In this document: positions 35,869-44,221 of the stretch, piece after piece
Position numbering within the stretch: the first letter of the stretch is position 1
Layout of the letters: every line of letters begins with the position of its first letter
Source of the DNA: Listeria kieliensis
GTDB taxonomy: Bacteria > Bacillota > Bacilli > Lactobacillales > Listeriaceae
Assembly (NCBI RefSeq): GCF_003369925.1
Contig: NZ_LARY01000002.1
Coordinates: 496,001 to 560,000, forward strand
DNA: 64,000 nt
Direction: 5' to 3'
The notes under the pieces: generated by a model
Seen by the model: the letters and a program-made list of their open reading frames with translations, nothing else
Told to the model about the DNA's origin: nothing
The model's database searches: none
Position numbers and translations under genes: made by a program

Positions 35869-35883
35869 AGTAAGCGCTTTCCC
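35869..35883 (-). promoter_or_regulatory. cre-like site upstream of the PTS operon
   Basis: Read on the minus strand, GGGAAAGCGCTTACT matches the CcpA consensus except at the first two positions and lies 20 bases before the EIIA start, next to the AGGAGG. Confidence 0.6.
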
Positions 35884-35967
35884 TTATTTGTCTTAAGAAT
35901 AGCATGGTGACCAGAATTATTCAATGCTATGAATCAAATATTCATAAAGCTCATTTTTTTACGTTTT

Positions 35968-36000
35968 TTGATTATTTTTTGATCGATATCGTTCATTGAT
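35968..36000. promoter_or_regulatory. TTGAT direct repeats, candidate DeoR operator
   Basis: TTGAT occurs at 35968, 35979 and 35996. The first two are 11 bases apart and form TTGATTATTTTTTGAT, identical to a 16-mer in the iolR promoter (13643-13658). The stretch 35850-36280 has no gene. Confidence 0.45.
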
Positions 36001-36153
36001 TCGAATTATTCTTTCGAAGATACTTTAATCTGAAAAATATAAATAGTATCTAAAAATCAACATGGAAAGGGTTTTCATTGATCATTCACGACTCAAAATA
36101 GACTTTTCAGGTATAAAGTGTTTATATTCACAAATTCGTGCTATATACACCTG

Positions 36154-36177
36154 TGAAACAATTCGTTGTTTCACAAA
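36154..36177. promoter_or_regulatory. inverted repeat upstream of the SDR gene
   Basis: A perfect repeat TGTGAAACAA-TTCG-TTGTTTCACA about 100 bases before the SDR start. TTCACAAATTCG occurs again at 36129. It looks like an operator for an unlinked regulator or a short RNA hairpin; it lacks a T tail. Confidence 0.5.
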
Positions 36178-36280
36178 TTGTCTGTAGGATAAGCGATGGC
36201 TAGCTTTAATAAGTAAAACGGGAAGCACCGTCACAACTCAAAAATGCAGATAAATAAAACAATAAGGAGTGTCAGACAAA

Positions 36281-37018
36281 ATGGAAAGTATTCAAGACAA
36301 AGTAATCATTATTACTGGTGCCTCTTCTGGAATTGGGATGGAAAGCGCACGACTACTTGTAGCGAACGGGGCTAAGGTGATGCTCTTCGCAAGGCGGGAG
36401 GAACAATTAAAACAACTGACGAAAGAACTAGGAGAAGAAAACTGTGCTTACGTTCTTGGAGATGTTCGCTTACCTGCTCAAGTTGAACAATTAGTCCAAG
36501 AAACAATGAATCGATTTGGGAAAATTGATGTTCTTTTCGCTAACGCTGGAATTATGCCAGCTTCTAGCATCAGTGAGCAAAAACATGATGAATGGAATGC
36601 AATGATTGACATCAATATAAAAGGTGTATTAAACAGCATCGCTAGCGTTCTACCAAAGTTCATCGCACAAAAAAGTGGCCATGTGGTTGTGACAAGCTCT
36701 ATCGCAGGCAAAAAGGTTTTCCCAGGAAACTCGGTTTACTGCGGAACAAAATTTGCAGTTAAAGCAATTGTTGAAGGCTTAAGACAAGAATCCATTGCGG
36801 AACAAACTAATATAAAAACCACGCTTTTATATCCAGGTGCGATTCAAACCGAACTACTTGAAACGATTTCGTCGAAAGAAGATCGCGCAAACTGGGATCA
36901 TTTTTATCAAATCGCCATTTCACCAGAATCGGTTGCTGAATCCGTTCTTTATGCAATATCTCAACCCAAAGATGTTGGCGTCAATGAAATTACCATCTTA
37001 CCAGCAAAACAATCTTAA
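36281..37018 (+). CDS. short-chain dehydrogenase/reductase (SDR)
   Basis: A 245-residue classical SDR. The cofactor motif is TGASSGIG near residue 13, NAG occurs in FANAGIMP, and the catalytic Ser-Tyr-Lys lies in TSSIAG and YCGTKFAVK. It is closest in look to the YdfG/clavulanate-dehydrogenase-like group that reduces small carbonyls with NADPH; an Arg-rich cofactor loop (FARREEQ) favours NADPH. The ATG at 36281 is 11 bases from AAGGAG; a GTG at 36269 overlaps the ribosome site. It stands alone, ended by a terminator. Substrate unknown. Confidence 0.87.
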   Translation: MESIQDKVIIITGASSGIGMESARLLVANGAKVMLFARREEQLKQLTKELGEENCAYVLGDVRLPAQVEQLVQETMNRFGKIDVLFANAGIMPASSISEQKHDEWNAMIDINIKGVLNSIASVLPKFIAQKSGHVVVTSSIAGKKVFPGNSVYCGTKFAVKAIVEGLRQESIAEQTNIKTTLLYPGAIQTELLETISSKEDRANWDHFYQIAISPESVAESVLYAISQPKDVGVNEITILPAKQS

Positions 37019-37052
37019 GTTTACTTTTTAAGTCGTCCAATCTATTTTATAG

Positions 37053-37085
37053 AAAAGTCATGCGGAAAAATCCGCATGACTTTTT
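37053..37085 (+). terminator. terminator after the SDR gene
   Basis: A stem AAAAGTCATGCGGA / TCCGCATGACTTTT with an AAAA loop and T run. Both strands have tails, so it may also end the minus-strand ABC operon. Confidence 0.85.
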
Positions 37086-37128
37086 GTGTAGGTTTATTCA
37101 TTTGTTGAAGCCAAAGCTCTTCTTCTTG

Positions 37129-37827
37129 CTAAATATCTTTACGATTAATTTTATGATAAGACAAGTAGGCAATGGCTAAGCCGATTAGGCAAAGAGCTAC
37201 TGGAATTAGCAAGGTTGAAAACGCATTATCTTCAATTCCACCGCTGCCAACATTTCCATTTAAAAGCATACTAATGATCACTGCTGACAAAATCGTCATT
37301 ACTGTGGAATTTTTTAGCAAGCCAAAGTAGAGCGGAATTAGTCCGATGCCAACTGTCGTTAATGCACTCAAGAAACTATTGTGCAAGAAGTATTGGACTG
37401 CGTCATTCATCGTTAAAACGTCATTTGTTAAATGTAAGGAATTGTTGAACACGCTGCTTACGCTGATAAAGATCGCTTCTGCAGCTAGAACGGACAAGAA
37501 AATAGTGATCATAATAAGCAATAATTTGCTCGCTAAGATTTTTTTACGCGAAATCGGATAAGTGAATAAAACTTGAATCGTTCTATCTGAAAATTCTTTA
37601 ACGATTAATTGCGAAATAAGTACCCCTGAATAAATCGTGAAAGCAATTCGCAACATCAAATCTCCAGAAAGCCATAACTCGCTCCCCGTCGAGATTACTT
37701 CTTCTCCACCATCCATCATGCCTGTCAGCAAAACAAGCAATAAAATCCCTACTGTAATTCCCATAAAGCTAAAAATAAAGTTCGTAAATTTTAATTTTTG
37801 ATATTCTAATTTCATTAATTTAATCAT
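37129..37827 (-). CDS. ABC-2-type transporter permease (BcrB-like)
   Basis: A 232-residue membrane protein with six helices in the ABC-2 layout: a cytoplasmic N-terminus (MIKLMKLEYQKLK), helix 1, then a large loop with DRTIQVLFTYPISRKKILASK, the coupling segment, and four more helices. It overlaps the ATPase gene upstream by four bases (ATGA), so the two form one transporter, likely an exporter or immunity pump for a peptide antibiotic such as bacitracin or a lantibiotic. The linked two-component system supports a defence role. Confidence 0.87.
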   Translation of the reverse strand: MIKLMKLEYQKLKFTNFIFSFMGITVGILLLVLLTGMMDGGEEVISTGSELWLSGDLMLRIAFTIYSGVLISQLIVKEFSDRTIQVLFTYPISRKKILASKLLLIMITIFLSVLAAEAIFISVSSVFNNSLHLTNDVLTMNDAVQYFLHNSFLSALTTVGIGLIPLYFGLLKNSTVMTILSAVIISMLLNGNVGSGGIEDNAFSTLLIPVALCLIGLAIAYLSYHKINRKDI

Positions 37828-38744
37828 TTTTTCTCCCCATCATTCATTAATTCTACAAAATATTCTTCCAAAGAATCCGTGTGTTGTTGCATTTCATAAA
37901 TTTCAACGCCTTCAAGAATCAAATGCCGACTAATTTCTTGCTGGCTTGTCCCCGCTTCATAAATTCGAATGGCATTTTCAGAAATAATCTTGAAATTGCG
38001 GATTTTCAAATGTTCATCAAGAACAGACGAGGCTTTCTTAACATCATTCACAGTTATTTCACTGTAACTAAGCGTTTCCTTTTCAATTTCTTTCAATTCG
38101 ACTTCGCGCACGATTTTACCATTCTTGATAAAACCAATCGTATCGGCAATTGACTCAATTTCAGAAATAATATGGCTCGAAATCAAAATCGTCGTTCCCA
38201 TTTCTCGATTGATTTTAACGAGCAATTCACGCACCTCGCGGATTCCAAAAGGATCTAGCCCGTTGATCGGTTCATCTAAAACTAAAATTTTCGGCTCGGT
38301 GATAAGCGCGCGAGCAATGCCAAGACGCTGCTTCATCCCTAGCGAAAACTCTTTCACTTTCTTGTTTGTGATTCCTTTTAAATCCACTAGCTCAAGAACT
38401 TTTTGGATTTTTGCCTTGTCATAGACTCCCATGTAGTTACAATGAAGTTCCAAGTTTTGTTCAGCAGTTAGTGTGTCGTAAAAAACGGGGTATTCAATGA
38501 TGCTTCCGATCGACTGCAAATACTGATAGGAATTTGTTTCTACTGCTTCGCCTAAAACGCTCACTTCGCCGGAATCCGCTTTTACTAGATTTAAAATGAT
38601 TTTCATTACAGTTGTTTTGCCCGAACCATTTGGTCCAAGAAAACCGTAGATGCTTCCTTTTTTGATCGTCATCGAAATGTCTTGTAAAACAGCTTGCTTT
38701 TTAAATGACTTGTTGATGCCTCTTAATTTGATTGCTTCTGTCAT
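37824..38744 (-). CDS. ABC transporter ATP-binding protein (BcrA-like)
   Basis: A 306-residue ATPase with Walker A GPNGSGKTT, Q-loop SIIEYPVFYDTLTAEQNL, signature SLGMKQRLGIARAL, Walker B ILVLDEPINGLDP and the switch His in ISSHIISEIE. Its extra C-terminal 80 residues (SYSEITVNDVKKASSVLDEHL) are typical of the BcrA/lantibiotic-immunity type. It pairs with the overlapping permease. It lies 150 bases downstream of the broken histidine kinase with a terminator between, so it has its own promoter or depends on read-through. Confidence 0.92.
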   Translation of the reverse strand: MTEAIKLRGINKSFKKQAVLQDISMTIKKGSIYGFLGPNGSGKTTVMKIILNLVKADSGEVSVLGEAVETNSYQYLQSIGSIIEYPVFYDTLTAEQNLELHCNYMGVYDKAKIQKVLELVDLKGITNKKVKEFSLGMKQRLGIARALITEPKILVLDEPINGLDPFGIREVRELLVKINREMGTTILISSHIISEIESIADTIGFIKNGKIVREVELKEIEKETLSYSEITVNDVKKASSVLDEHLKIRNFKIISENAIRIYEAGTSQQEISRHLILEGVEIYEMQQHTDSLEEYFVELMNDGEKK

Positions 38745-38855
38745 GTTATACCTTCTTTCGTTTTCTTGATACTTTTATTCTATCTTCTTTTTCACAGCTA
38801 TTTATGACTTATTTCTTACTTTTTGCATAACTATTTCTTACTTTACGTGCGCTAT

Positions 38856-38894
38856 AAAAAAGAGAGTAGCCGAACTTCGACTATTCTCTTTTTT
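38856..38894 (-). terminator. terminator after the histidine kinase
   Basis: A 19-bp stem with A6/T6 ends (38856-38874 and 38876-38894) and two imperfect pairs directly follows the kinase stop codon. Confidence 0.75.
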
Positions 38895-40169
38895 CATTTG
38901 TAGATCGGAAACTGCAAAGTAAACGTGGTTCGTTCATAAGGTTTACTATAAACGCTCACTTTGCCGTTCATTGCTTCCGTTAAATGTTTAGTAATCGTGA
39001 GGCCGAGCCCGCTACCTTGATAACGCCTATTTCTGGAATCGTTTTGCGTATAAAGTCGTTCAAAAATTTTCTCATAGTTTTCTTCCAAAATTCCCGGACC
39101 ATGGTCAGTCACGGTAATCATGGCACACTTTTCTTCTAGCTCCATCTTTACAGCCAAGTATTTTCCCGCTCCGCCGTACTTCACAGCATTGCTGAGCAAA
39201 TTAGAAAGCACCCGTTTCAGTGCTTCCGCGTCACCCGCTATCAAGATTTCAGCGTCTGGAATCTCAACTTCCATCTCCATTTTTTCTGCTTCTATCCATT
39301 CAAAATACGTCAGCAGCACTTCTTTACACAATTCCCCGAGATTCACTGGATCTTGACGCAGCGCAAGTTCCTCCGCTTCAAGTTTTGCCAAATCGAAAAA
39401 CTCCGAAATCGTGTTTAAAACATTGCCCGTTTGCTTTTGAATCCGCTCGATTCGCAATTTCAATTCTTCCTCTTCATTAATCCGCCTTTACAGCCAAGTA
39501 TTTTCCCGCTCCGCCGTACTTCACAGCATTGCTGAGCAAATTAGAAAGCACCCGTTTCAGTGCTTCCGCGTCACCCGCTATCAAGATTTCAGCGTCTGGA
39601 ATCTCAACTTCCATCTCCATTTTTTCTGCTTCTATCCATTCAAAATACGTCAGCAGCACTTCTTTACACAATTCCCCGAGATTCACTGGATCTTGACGCA
39701 GCGCAAGTTCCTCCGCTTCAAGTTTTGCCAAATCGAAAAACTCCGAAATCGTGTTTAAAACATTGCCCGTTTGCTTTTGAATCCGCTCGATTCGCAATTT
39801 CAATTCTTCCTCTTCATTAATCCGCTGATCTGCGAGCAAAATTTCCGAGTAGCCAGAAATAACGGTGAGCGGCGTCTTTAAATCATGCGAAATATTCGCT
39901 AACATCTTCTTGCTATTTTCGTTTGACCGCAGTTCCCGCAACTGGACCGCCTGATATTCTTCGAGGATTCGGTTCAGCTGAACAAGCAATTGCTGGATAC
40001 TTTTTTCACCCGAAAAGAGCTGAATCGTCTCTCTTTCGCCTGCAAGAATCTGCCGGTTTAGCTCTTGTGTGATTTTTTTCATTTCGCGCTTTAAACGGAT
40101 ATTTTTAAAGACAAGCAAACCGACTACGCCACCTGCAAGAACAAATAAACTAAGGAATAACATCATCAT
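38894..40169 (-). pseudogene. sensor histidine kinase broken by exact 340-bp tandem duplication
   Basis: Removing one copy of a 340-bp repeat restores a continuous 311-residue kinase. It would have one N-terminal membrane helix (LFLSLFVLAGGVVGLLVF), phospho-acceptor His95 in NISHDLKTPL, and a complete ATPase domain (N box LSNLLSNAVKYGG; G boxes DHGPGILEE and GSGLGLTI). As the sequence stands, 340 is not a multiple of three, so the first frame (39477-40169, 230 residues) ends at the repeat junction after the N box. The rest is readable only from an internal start (38894-39463, 189 residues), which has the full ATPase but no His. It overlaps the response regulator by four bases. Either a real disrupted kinase or an assembly error. 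Confidence 0.85.
39146..39825. repeat. perfect tandem duplication, 2 x 340 bp
   Basis: Copies 39146-39485 and 39486-39825 are identical base for base by eye. The junction shows no overlapping homology at the break points (TCCGC joined to CTTTACAG). The unit covers the kinase from within helix 2 of the His domain to just past the N box. Confidence 0.95.
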
Positions 40170-40873
40170 ATTTCTGCTACCCCTAATTTATAGCCAATTC
40201 CCCAAACCGTTTGGATATATTCTGGGTTAGAAGGATCGACTTCAATTTTCTTTCTTAGTCGCCGAATATGTACATTTAAAACGTTCTCATCATGAATAAA
40301 TTCATCATCCCAAATTTCCTTATAAAGCTGAACCTTCGTATACACTTTTTTAGGATTCGAGGCAAACAAATTCAGAATTTGAAACTCTTTGGCCGTTAAA
40401 TTTAAGGATTCTCCTTCTTTCATGACGGCTAAATTTTCTTGGTCAATTGTTAATTCACCGATTTTAATGGGCTTAAGCGCTTTTGCGACTTTTTCGTTTT
40501 GATAGTCATTATTTCTTCTTAAGAGCGCTTTCACTCTTGCTTGCAGTTCCAAGATAGAAAAAGGCTTCACGAGATAATCATCAGCACCAAATTCCAAGCC
40601 TAATATTTTTTCATATTCGCCATCTTTGGCTGAGATAATCAAAACGGGCATGCGGTGTTCTTTGCGAATTCGTTGCAACAAGTCCATGCCATTTATTTTA
40701 GGCAGCATCAAATCGAGCAAGACCAAATCCACCGTTTCTAGCGTGCTAAATAACTGAAGCGCTTTGGCGCCGTCCTTTGCAATTACGACCTCATAGCCCT
40801 GCTCGGTAAGGGTTTCCGCGATCAGTTCAGCAATATCTTCTTCGTCTTCCACAACCATAATTTTCTGTGTCAT
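40166..40873 (-). CDS. OmpR-family response regulator
   Basis: A 235-residue regulator. The receiver domain has acidic EDEED at 9-13, phospho-acceptor Asp54 (VLLDLMLP), and Lys in YLVKPFS; the C-terminal winged helix contains LTAKEFQILNLF and ENVLNVHIRRLRKKIE. The ATG at 40873 follows GGAG by eight bases; the longer in-frame reading to 40975 lacks a ribosome site. It overlaps the kinase gene by four bases. Its likely target is the BcrAB-like ABC transporter next door. With the kinase broken it may be inactive or phosphorylated by another kinase. Confidence 0.92.
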   Translation of the reverse strand: MTQKIMVVEDEEDIAELIAETLTEQGYEVVIAKDGAKALQLFSTLETVDLVLLDLMLPKINGMDLLQRIRKEHRMPVLIISAKDGEYEKILGLEFGADDYLVKPFSILELQARVKALLRRNNDYQNEKVAKALKPIKIGELTIDQENLAVMKEGESLNLTAKEFQILNLFASNPKKVYTKVQLYKEIWDDEFIHDENVLNVHIRRLRKKIEVDPSNPEYIQTVWGIGYKLGVAEI

Positions 40874-40979
40874 TCGCTTTTCTCCGTTTCTTTGGGTGTT
40901 ATTCTCTTCGATTCTATCATGAACGTTTTTGCGGTTCAATGTTCGATTAGAATTTGCAAAGGACGGGCGCACCATCTTG

Positions 40980-41183
40980 TTAAGATTTCAGCCAGAATAA
41001 TTGCTCCACGTTCACCTCAAACAAGCGTGCGATCTCAAGCGCTAATTCTAATGAAGGATTATATTTGTTGTTTTCAAGGTGAACGATCGTTTCGCGGCGA
41101 ACGCCAACCTGCTCTGCCAGCTCTTTTTGGGTCATTCCTTTGGTTTCACGGTAGGTTTTTAAAACGGTTTCTATTTTACTCAT
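40980..41183 (-). CDS. small XRE-family DNA-binding protein
   Basis: A 67-residue protein that is almost only a lambda-repressor-like HTH (MTQKELAEQVGVRRETIVHLENNKYNPSLELALEIARLF), of the YozG/DUF2178-linked type. The gene begins five bases after the stop of an upstream membrane-protein gene, so the two form an operon, a common pairing in Firmicutes. A perfect 34-bp palindrome before the operon is the likely binding site. No toxin partner is apparent. Confidence 0.87.
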   Translation of the reverse strand: MSKIETVLKTYRETKGMTQKELAEQVGVRRETIVHLENNKYNPSLELALEIARLFEVNVEQLFWLKS

Positions 41184-41187
41184 TTAA

Positions 41188-41589
41188 TCACTTCCCCGAT
41201 AGCTCAAGCGTACGGAATGTCAGGCTATGAACCGCAAAAATAGTAGCTAATGCAAGCGAAATAACGCCTGGTAAAAGTGTTAGCCGAATTGGAAAGGCAA
41301 GTAGAATTATTCCCCCAAGAAACAATAAAAACAAGGTAAAAAGTAACGCCAAATTGCTGGCCTTGTAAAAATTATGTCGCGCCCGCTCATCTAGTTTTTC
41401 AGACTTCCGAAAGATTGTAGCTAGAACAATACTAAACAAGATGACAAGCATCGCTCCAATTCCAATGTATTTGATGTAACTTGGATTCGTAGCTGGTGTA
41501 ATCAGCCAAATCCCAATCACATAAAAAAACATGCCACTTAAAAACACCACTGTATAAATTTTGCCTGTCAAATTGATTTCTTTTTTCAT
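41188..41589 (-). CDS. DUF2178-like four-helix membrane protein
   Basis: A 133-residue protein with four membrane helices in two pairs, separated by a cytoplasmic segment FRKSEKLDERARHNFYKASN. The D-E-R-A motif between pairs is the hallmark of the DUF2178/YvaP-like proteins found before small XRE regulators. Function is unknown. GAGGGA precedes the ATG, and the promoter contains a perfect 34-bp palindrome. Confidence 0.8.
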   Translation of the reverse strand: MKKEINLTGKIYTVVFLSGMFFYVIGIWLITPATNPSYIKYIGIGAMLVILFSIVLATIFRKSEKLDERARHNFYKASNLALLFTLFLLFLGGIILLAFPIRLTLLPGVISLALATIFAVHSLTFRTLELSGK

Positions 41590-41607
41590 GTTGTTCCCTC
41601 TTTTCTA

Positions 41608-41641
41608 GTGATATATTTATAACTAGTTATAAATATATCAC
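41608..41641. promoter_or_regulatory. perfect 34-bp palindrome, candidate XRE operator
   Basis: The arms GTGATATATTTATAACT and their exact complement meet without a spacer. The palindrome lies 19 bases upstream of the membrane-protein ATG and contains -10-like TATAA elements on both strands. Confidence 0.75.
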
Positions 41642-41806
41642 CTCAGACTGGATTTTGCAACTGTACTTTAGCTGATTATCGAAATTCATGAAGTTTAGTT
41701 CAACTTTTAATTCACTTAGCTTATTTTATGCAATCATATTATTCTTTAAGAAAGAAAAAGATGCTCTAGATACTAAATTAACTGGCGTAAACGAATCACA
41801 TAAAAA

Positions 41807-41832
41807 ACTGGTGATAATAAATTATCACCAGT
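41807..41832 (-). terminator. terminator after the LPMO gene
   Basis: A perfect 12-bp stem ACTGGTGATAAT / ATTATCACCAGT followed on the minus strand by T6. The region 41642-41897 holds no other convincing feature. Confidence 0.75.
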
Positions 41833-41897
41833 CTAGGCTCTCAAATCAACTTGCGTTTGCGTGCAAATAAAAATAGATTTGATTTTTTATTTCTTGC

Positions 41898-42500
41898 TTA
41901 TTTTACATTAACGTCAATCGCTTGATAGAACGCATTGTTTGTATCAGCAATATTCCAAACTGCTAAAATTACATTGTAACCTTTTCGATCACTTGGAATG
42001 TTGATTTTTTGTTCTACTTCCTTAGCTGGGAGACTTCCGCCATCGTCAATCGTTGCAATTTTTTCGAAGTTTTGAATGTTAAGCGGTGCATTCGGATCCC
42101 AATTGGATTTAGTCATGTAATAATCCCATGTCGTTGTCCGGTGTTGCGCTGTTAAATACCAGTTGACTGTTAATGTTCCCGTTGTGATGTCTGTTTTATG
42201 CCATCTGGTTGCTGTTTGTTCATCAAGTTCACTAAAACGATCAATGCCTGCACTGGCAAGCTTTCCTGTAATAAAGGTGTTTTTAAGTGCTTCGACACTT
42301 TGTGGTTCATACTGCACTGCACCAACGTTTTTATTTAATGGGGCAAGTCCAGTATCATTTGTAAATGAAGTACTACCAAGATAAGCACGACTTCCCGGTT
42401 TTGTTACATAACCGTGCGCATTGGCAGCGCTTGCAAATCCAGCAAAAGCAAACAACAAAATAACCGCAGACATTAGCATTTTCCAAAAATTTGTTTTCAT
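41898..42500 (-). CDS. secreted chitin/cellulose-active LPMO (AA10, CBM33)
   Basis: A 200-residue protein with a signal peptide cut at ANA-HGYV. This leaves His29 as the mature N-terminus, the copper-binding histidine of lytic polysaccharide monooxygenases. The second copper ligand is His120 (YLTAQHRTTTWDYY), and the axial aromatic lies in NNAFYQAIDV. It is a single-domain enzyme like CBP21, without the FnIII and CBM5 modules of Listeria lmo2467 as I recall them. It oxidatively cleaves chitin or cellulose outside the cell. No cysteine is present. An orphan PTS EIIC gene lies upstream on the same strand but a hairpin separates them. Confidence 0.92.
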   Translation of the reverse strand: MKTNFWKMLMSAVILLFAFAGFASAANAHGYVTKPGSRAYLGSTSFTNDTGLAPLNKNVGAVQYEPQSVEALKNTFITGKLASAGIDRFSELDEQTATRWHKTDITTGTLTVNWYLTAQHRTTTWDYYMTKSNWDPNAPLNIQNFEKIATIDDGGSLPAKEVEQKINIPSDRKGYNVILAVWNIADTNNAFYQAIDVNVK

Positions 42501-42727
42501 CTTTTTAATCCCATCCTTTTCTCTATTTTTATTTACACTCTGGATGAGCCCGCCATCCTATTACATTATAAAATTTTACTATTAAATTCTCAAGAGATAC
42601 ACAATGTCACATTTAAAAACGTATTATATTACTTTTTAACATTGACAAAAACAATATTTCTCCAATTTAAAAATAGATTAGCATATTCATGTCTGACACT
42701 TTTTATCATTCTATACGGTGACAGACA

Positions 42728-42753
42728 AAGAGCCTAGGAATCCCTAAGCTCTT
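42728..42753 (-). terminator. terminator after the PTS EIIC gene
   Basis: On the minus strand a stem AAGAGCTTAGG / CCTAGGCTCTT (one G-T pair) lies just after the stop; the T tract is short. The remaining 42501-42727 is AT-rich, presumably the LPMO promoter, with no other feature seen. Confidence 0.6.
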
Positions 42754-42758
42754 CACGA

Positions 42759-44090
42759 CTATTTTTCTGTTTTGGCATCGCTCGCACCTGCTGTGGCCAT
42801 ATCCAACTTTTGATTCATCTTGATAAACGGTAAATAAAGGAAAATATCCAGAATGACTAACGCTAGTGTGAGCACAACAGGACTCAAATGGAAGGCTCCT
42901 AAAATCCAGGTACTGACAAAGATGGGCTCATTCCCTGAATTAAGTACAACGAGCGGCACAACCCACCCAATTTTGGTCACCACATAAGCAATGACCGCAT
43001 TGATCACCGGTACGAACACCCATGGGATGAAAAAAATGGGATTTAACACGATCGGCAAACCAAAGATAATCGGTTCATTGATGCCAAACAGCCCTGGGAT
43101 AAAGCCAAGTTTCGCGACCGAACGGCCACTGTAATTTTTAGGGGTAAACAGTAAGATGGCAAGAATTAAGCCAAATGTGGCTCCGGAGCCGCCAATCATG
43201 GCATAGACATTTGTCATGGTATTCGGTGCAATACTGATTTGCGAAAAGTCATGATGCTCCGCAAATTCGGAAACATTTTTAAGAAATAGAGGTAACCAAA
43301 ATGCCGAAACCACACCCCAAACGATATTGAAGCCATGTAAGCCAAAAAACCATAAAACTTGCATCAAGATAATGACAATGATAATTGCTGGAAGCCCTGT
43401 CCCAACATCGGTTAGCGGCGTGATAATCACTTGGTTGATTAATTCGAGTAGTGAAGTGTATCCAAGTGTCTCAATCAGGATCCGCACAATACCAAATAAT
43501 AGGAGTACAATGGAAATTGGAATCAGTGAAAAAAAGGAATTGAATACATTTGGTGGAACCCCAGGAGGCATTTTGATGGTAAACTTACTTTTAGCTAATT
43601 TGGAATAAAGATATACAGATAAAAAACTTGTAATGAGACCCGTAAACATGCCTTCAAAGCTAAAAAAGTTATTCGCGTAACCAGTAATATCTTGTTTAAT
43701 ATCCGGCGAAGAAACAAGATTTGGAACCATCACCATGTAAGATGCAAACGCTAACAAAACAACCAAAATGACATTTATTTTGTCATTTATCTTTTTAAGT
43801 TCCTTCGCATAGTTATAAGATACCGCAAGGACAATGACGATTGCGACCATGCCTAATGTAGCCTGTCCAATCGAACCAAATAAATCAATTAATTTTGGCA
43901 GGAAGCCAGATGTGACATTTAAATGCTTGGCAAGAGCTTCTAACTGCATTTTAATCAAGTTGGAAAAGGAGCCGACGACCGTAAATGGAATAGCAGCAAC
44001 AAAGGCGTTTTTAATTACTTGTAAAATTATGTTTGCTTCGATTTTGCTGGCGATTTTGATCATATTATTTTGTAGTTTATCGAGTTTCAT
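42759..44090 (-). CDS. PTS lactose/cellobiose-family EIIC component
   Basis: A 443-residue EIIC of the lactose/cellobiose/chitobiose family. It has about ten helices and motifs such as GSFSNLIKM, PPGVPPNVFNSFFSLIP, WFFGLHGFNIV, GGSGATFGL and FGINEPIIFGLPIVLNP, the last being the substrate-site signature. There is no EIIA or EIIB gene alongside, so it must borrow them. ATG at 44090 follows AAAGGTGAG. The nearby LPMO hints at chitobiose or cello-oligosaccharide, but this is only proximity. A start two codons up (GTG) is possible. Confidence 0.9.
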   Translation of the reverse strand: MKLDKLQNNMIKIASKIEANIILQVIKNAFVAAIPFTVVGSFSNLIKMQLEALAKHLNVTSGFLPKLIDLFGSIGQATLGMVAIVIVLAVSYNYAKELKKINDKINVILVVLLAFASYMVMVPNLVSSPDIKQDITGYANNFFSFEGMFTGLITSFLSVYLYSKLAKSKFTIKMPPGVPPNVFNSFFSLIPISIVLLLFGIVRILIETLGYTSLLELINQVIITPLTDVGTGLPAIIIVIILMQVLWFFGLHGFNIVWGVVSAFWLPLFLKNVSEFAEHHDFSQISIAPNTMTNVYAMIGGSGATFGLILAILLFTPKNYSGRSVAKLGFIPGLFGINEPIIFGLPIVLNPIFFIPWVFVPVINAVIAYVVTKIGWVVPLVVLNSGNEPIFVSTWILGAFHLSPVVLTLALVILDIFLYLPFIKMNQKLDMATAGASDAKTEK

Positions 44091-44221
44091 CACTTACTCA
44101 CCTTTCTACCCTTTTTTATGGATTAAATGGAGATTTTCACCACTTATAACTTAAAATCTTTTTAAGCAAGAAAAATAACGCCTAGTTTGCGTACGTTAAA
44201 ATCGAGCCGAATTCTCACGTT

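Noticed and set aside
36154-36177. Inverted repeat considered as a PrfA box or Crp site
   Set aside because: It lacks the TTAACA-x2-TGTTAA core of a PrfA box, and the spacing between TGTGA and TCACA is 14, not 6.
38894-39463. Independent 189-residue ATPase-domain gene
   Set aside because: It is the 3' part of the duplicated kinase, not a separate gene family; translation from its internal TTG is possible but unproven.
41688-41870. 60-residue frame on the plus strand between the XRE unit and the LPMO gene
   Set aside because: No ribosome site, runs through the LPMO terminator hairpin, low-complexity composition.
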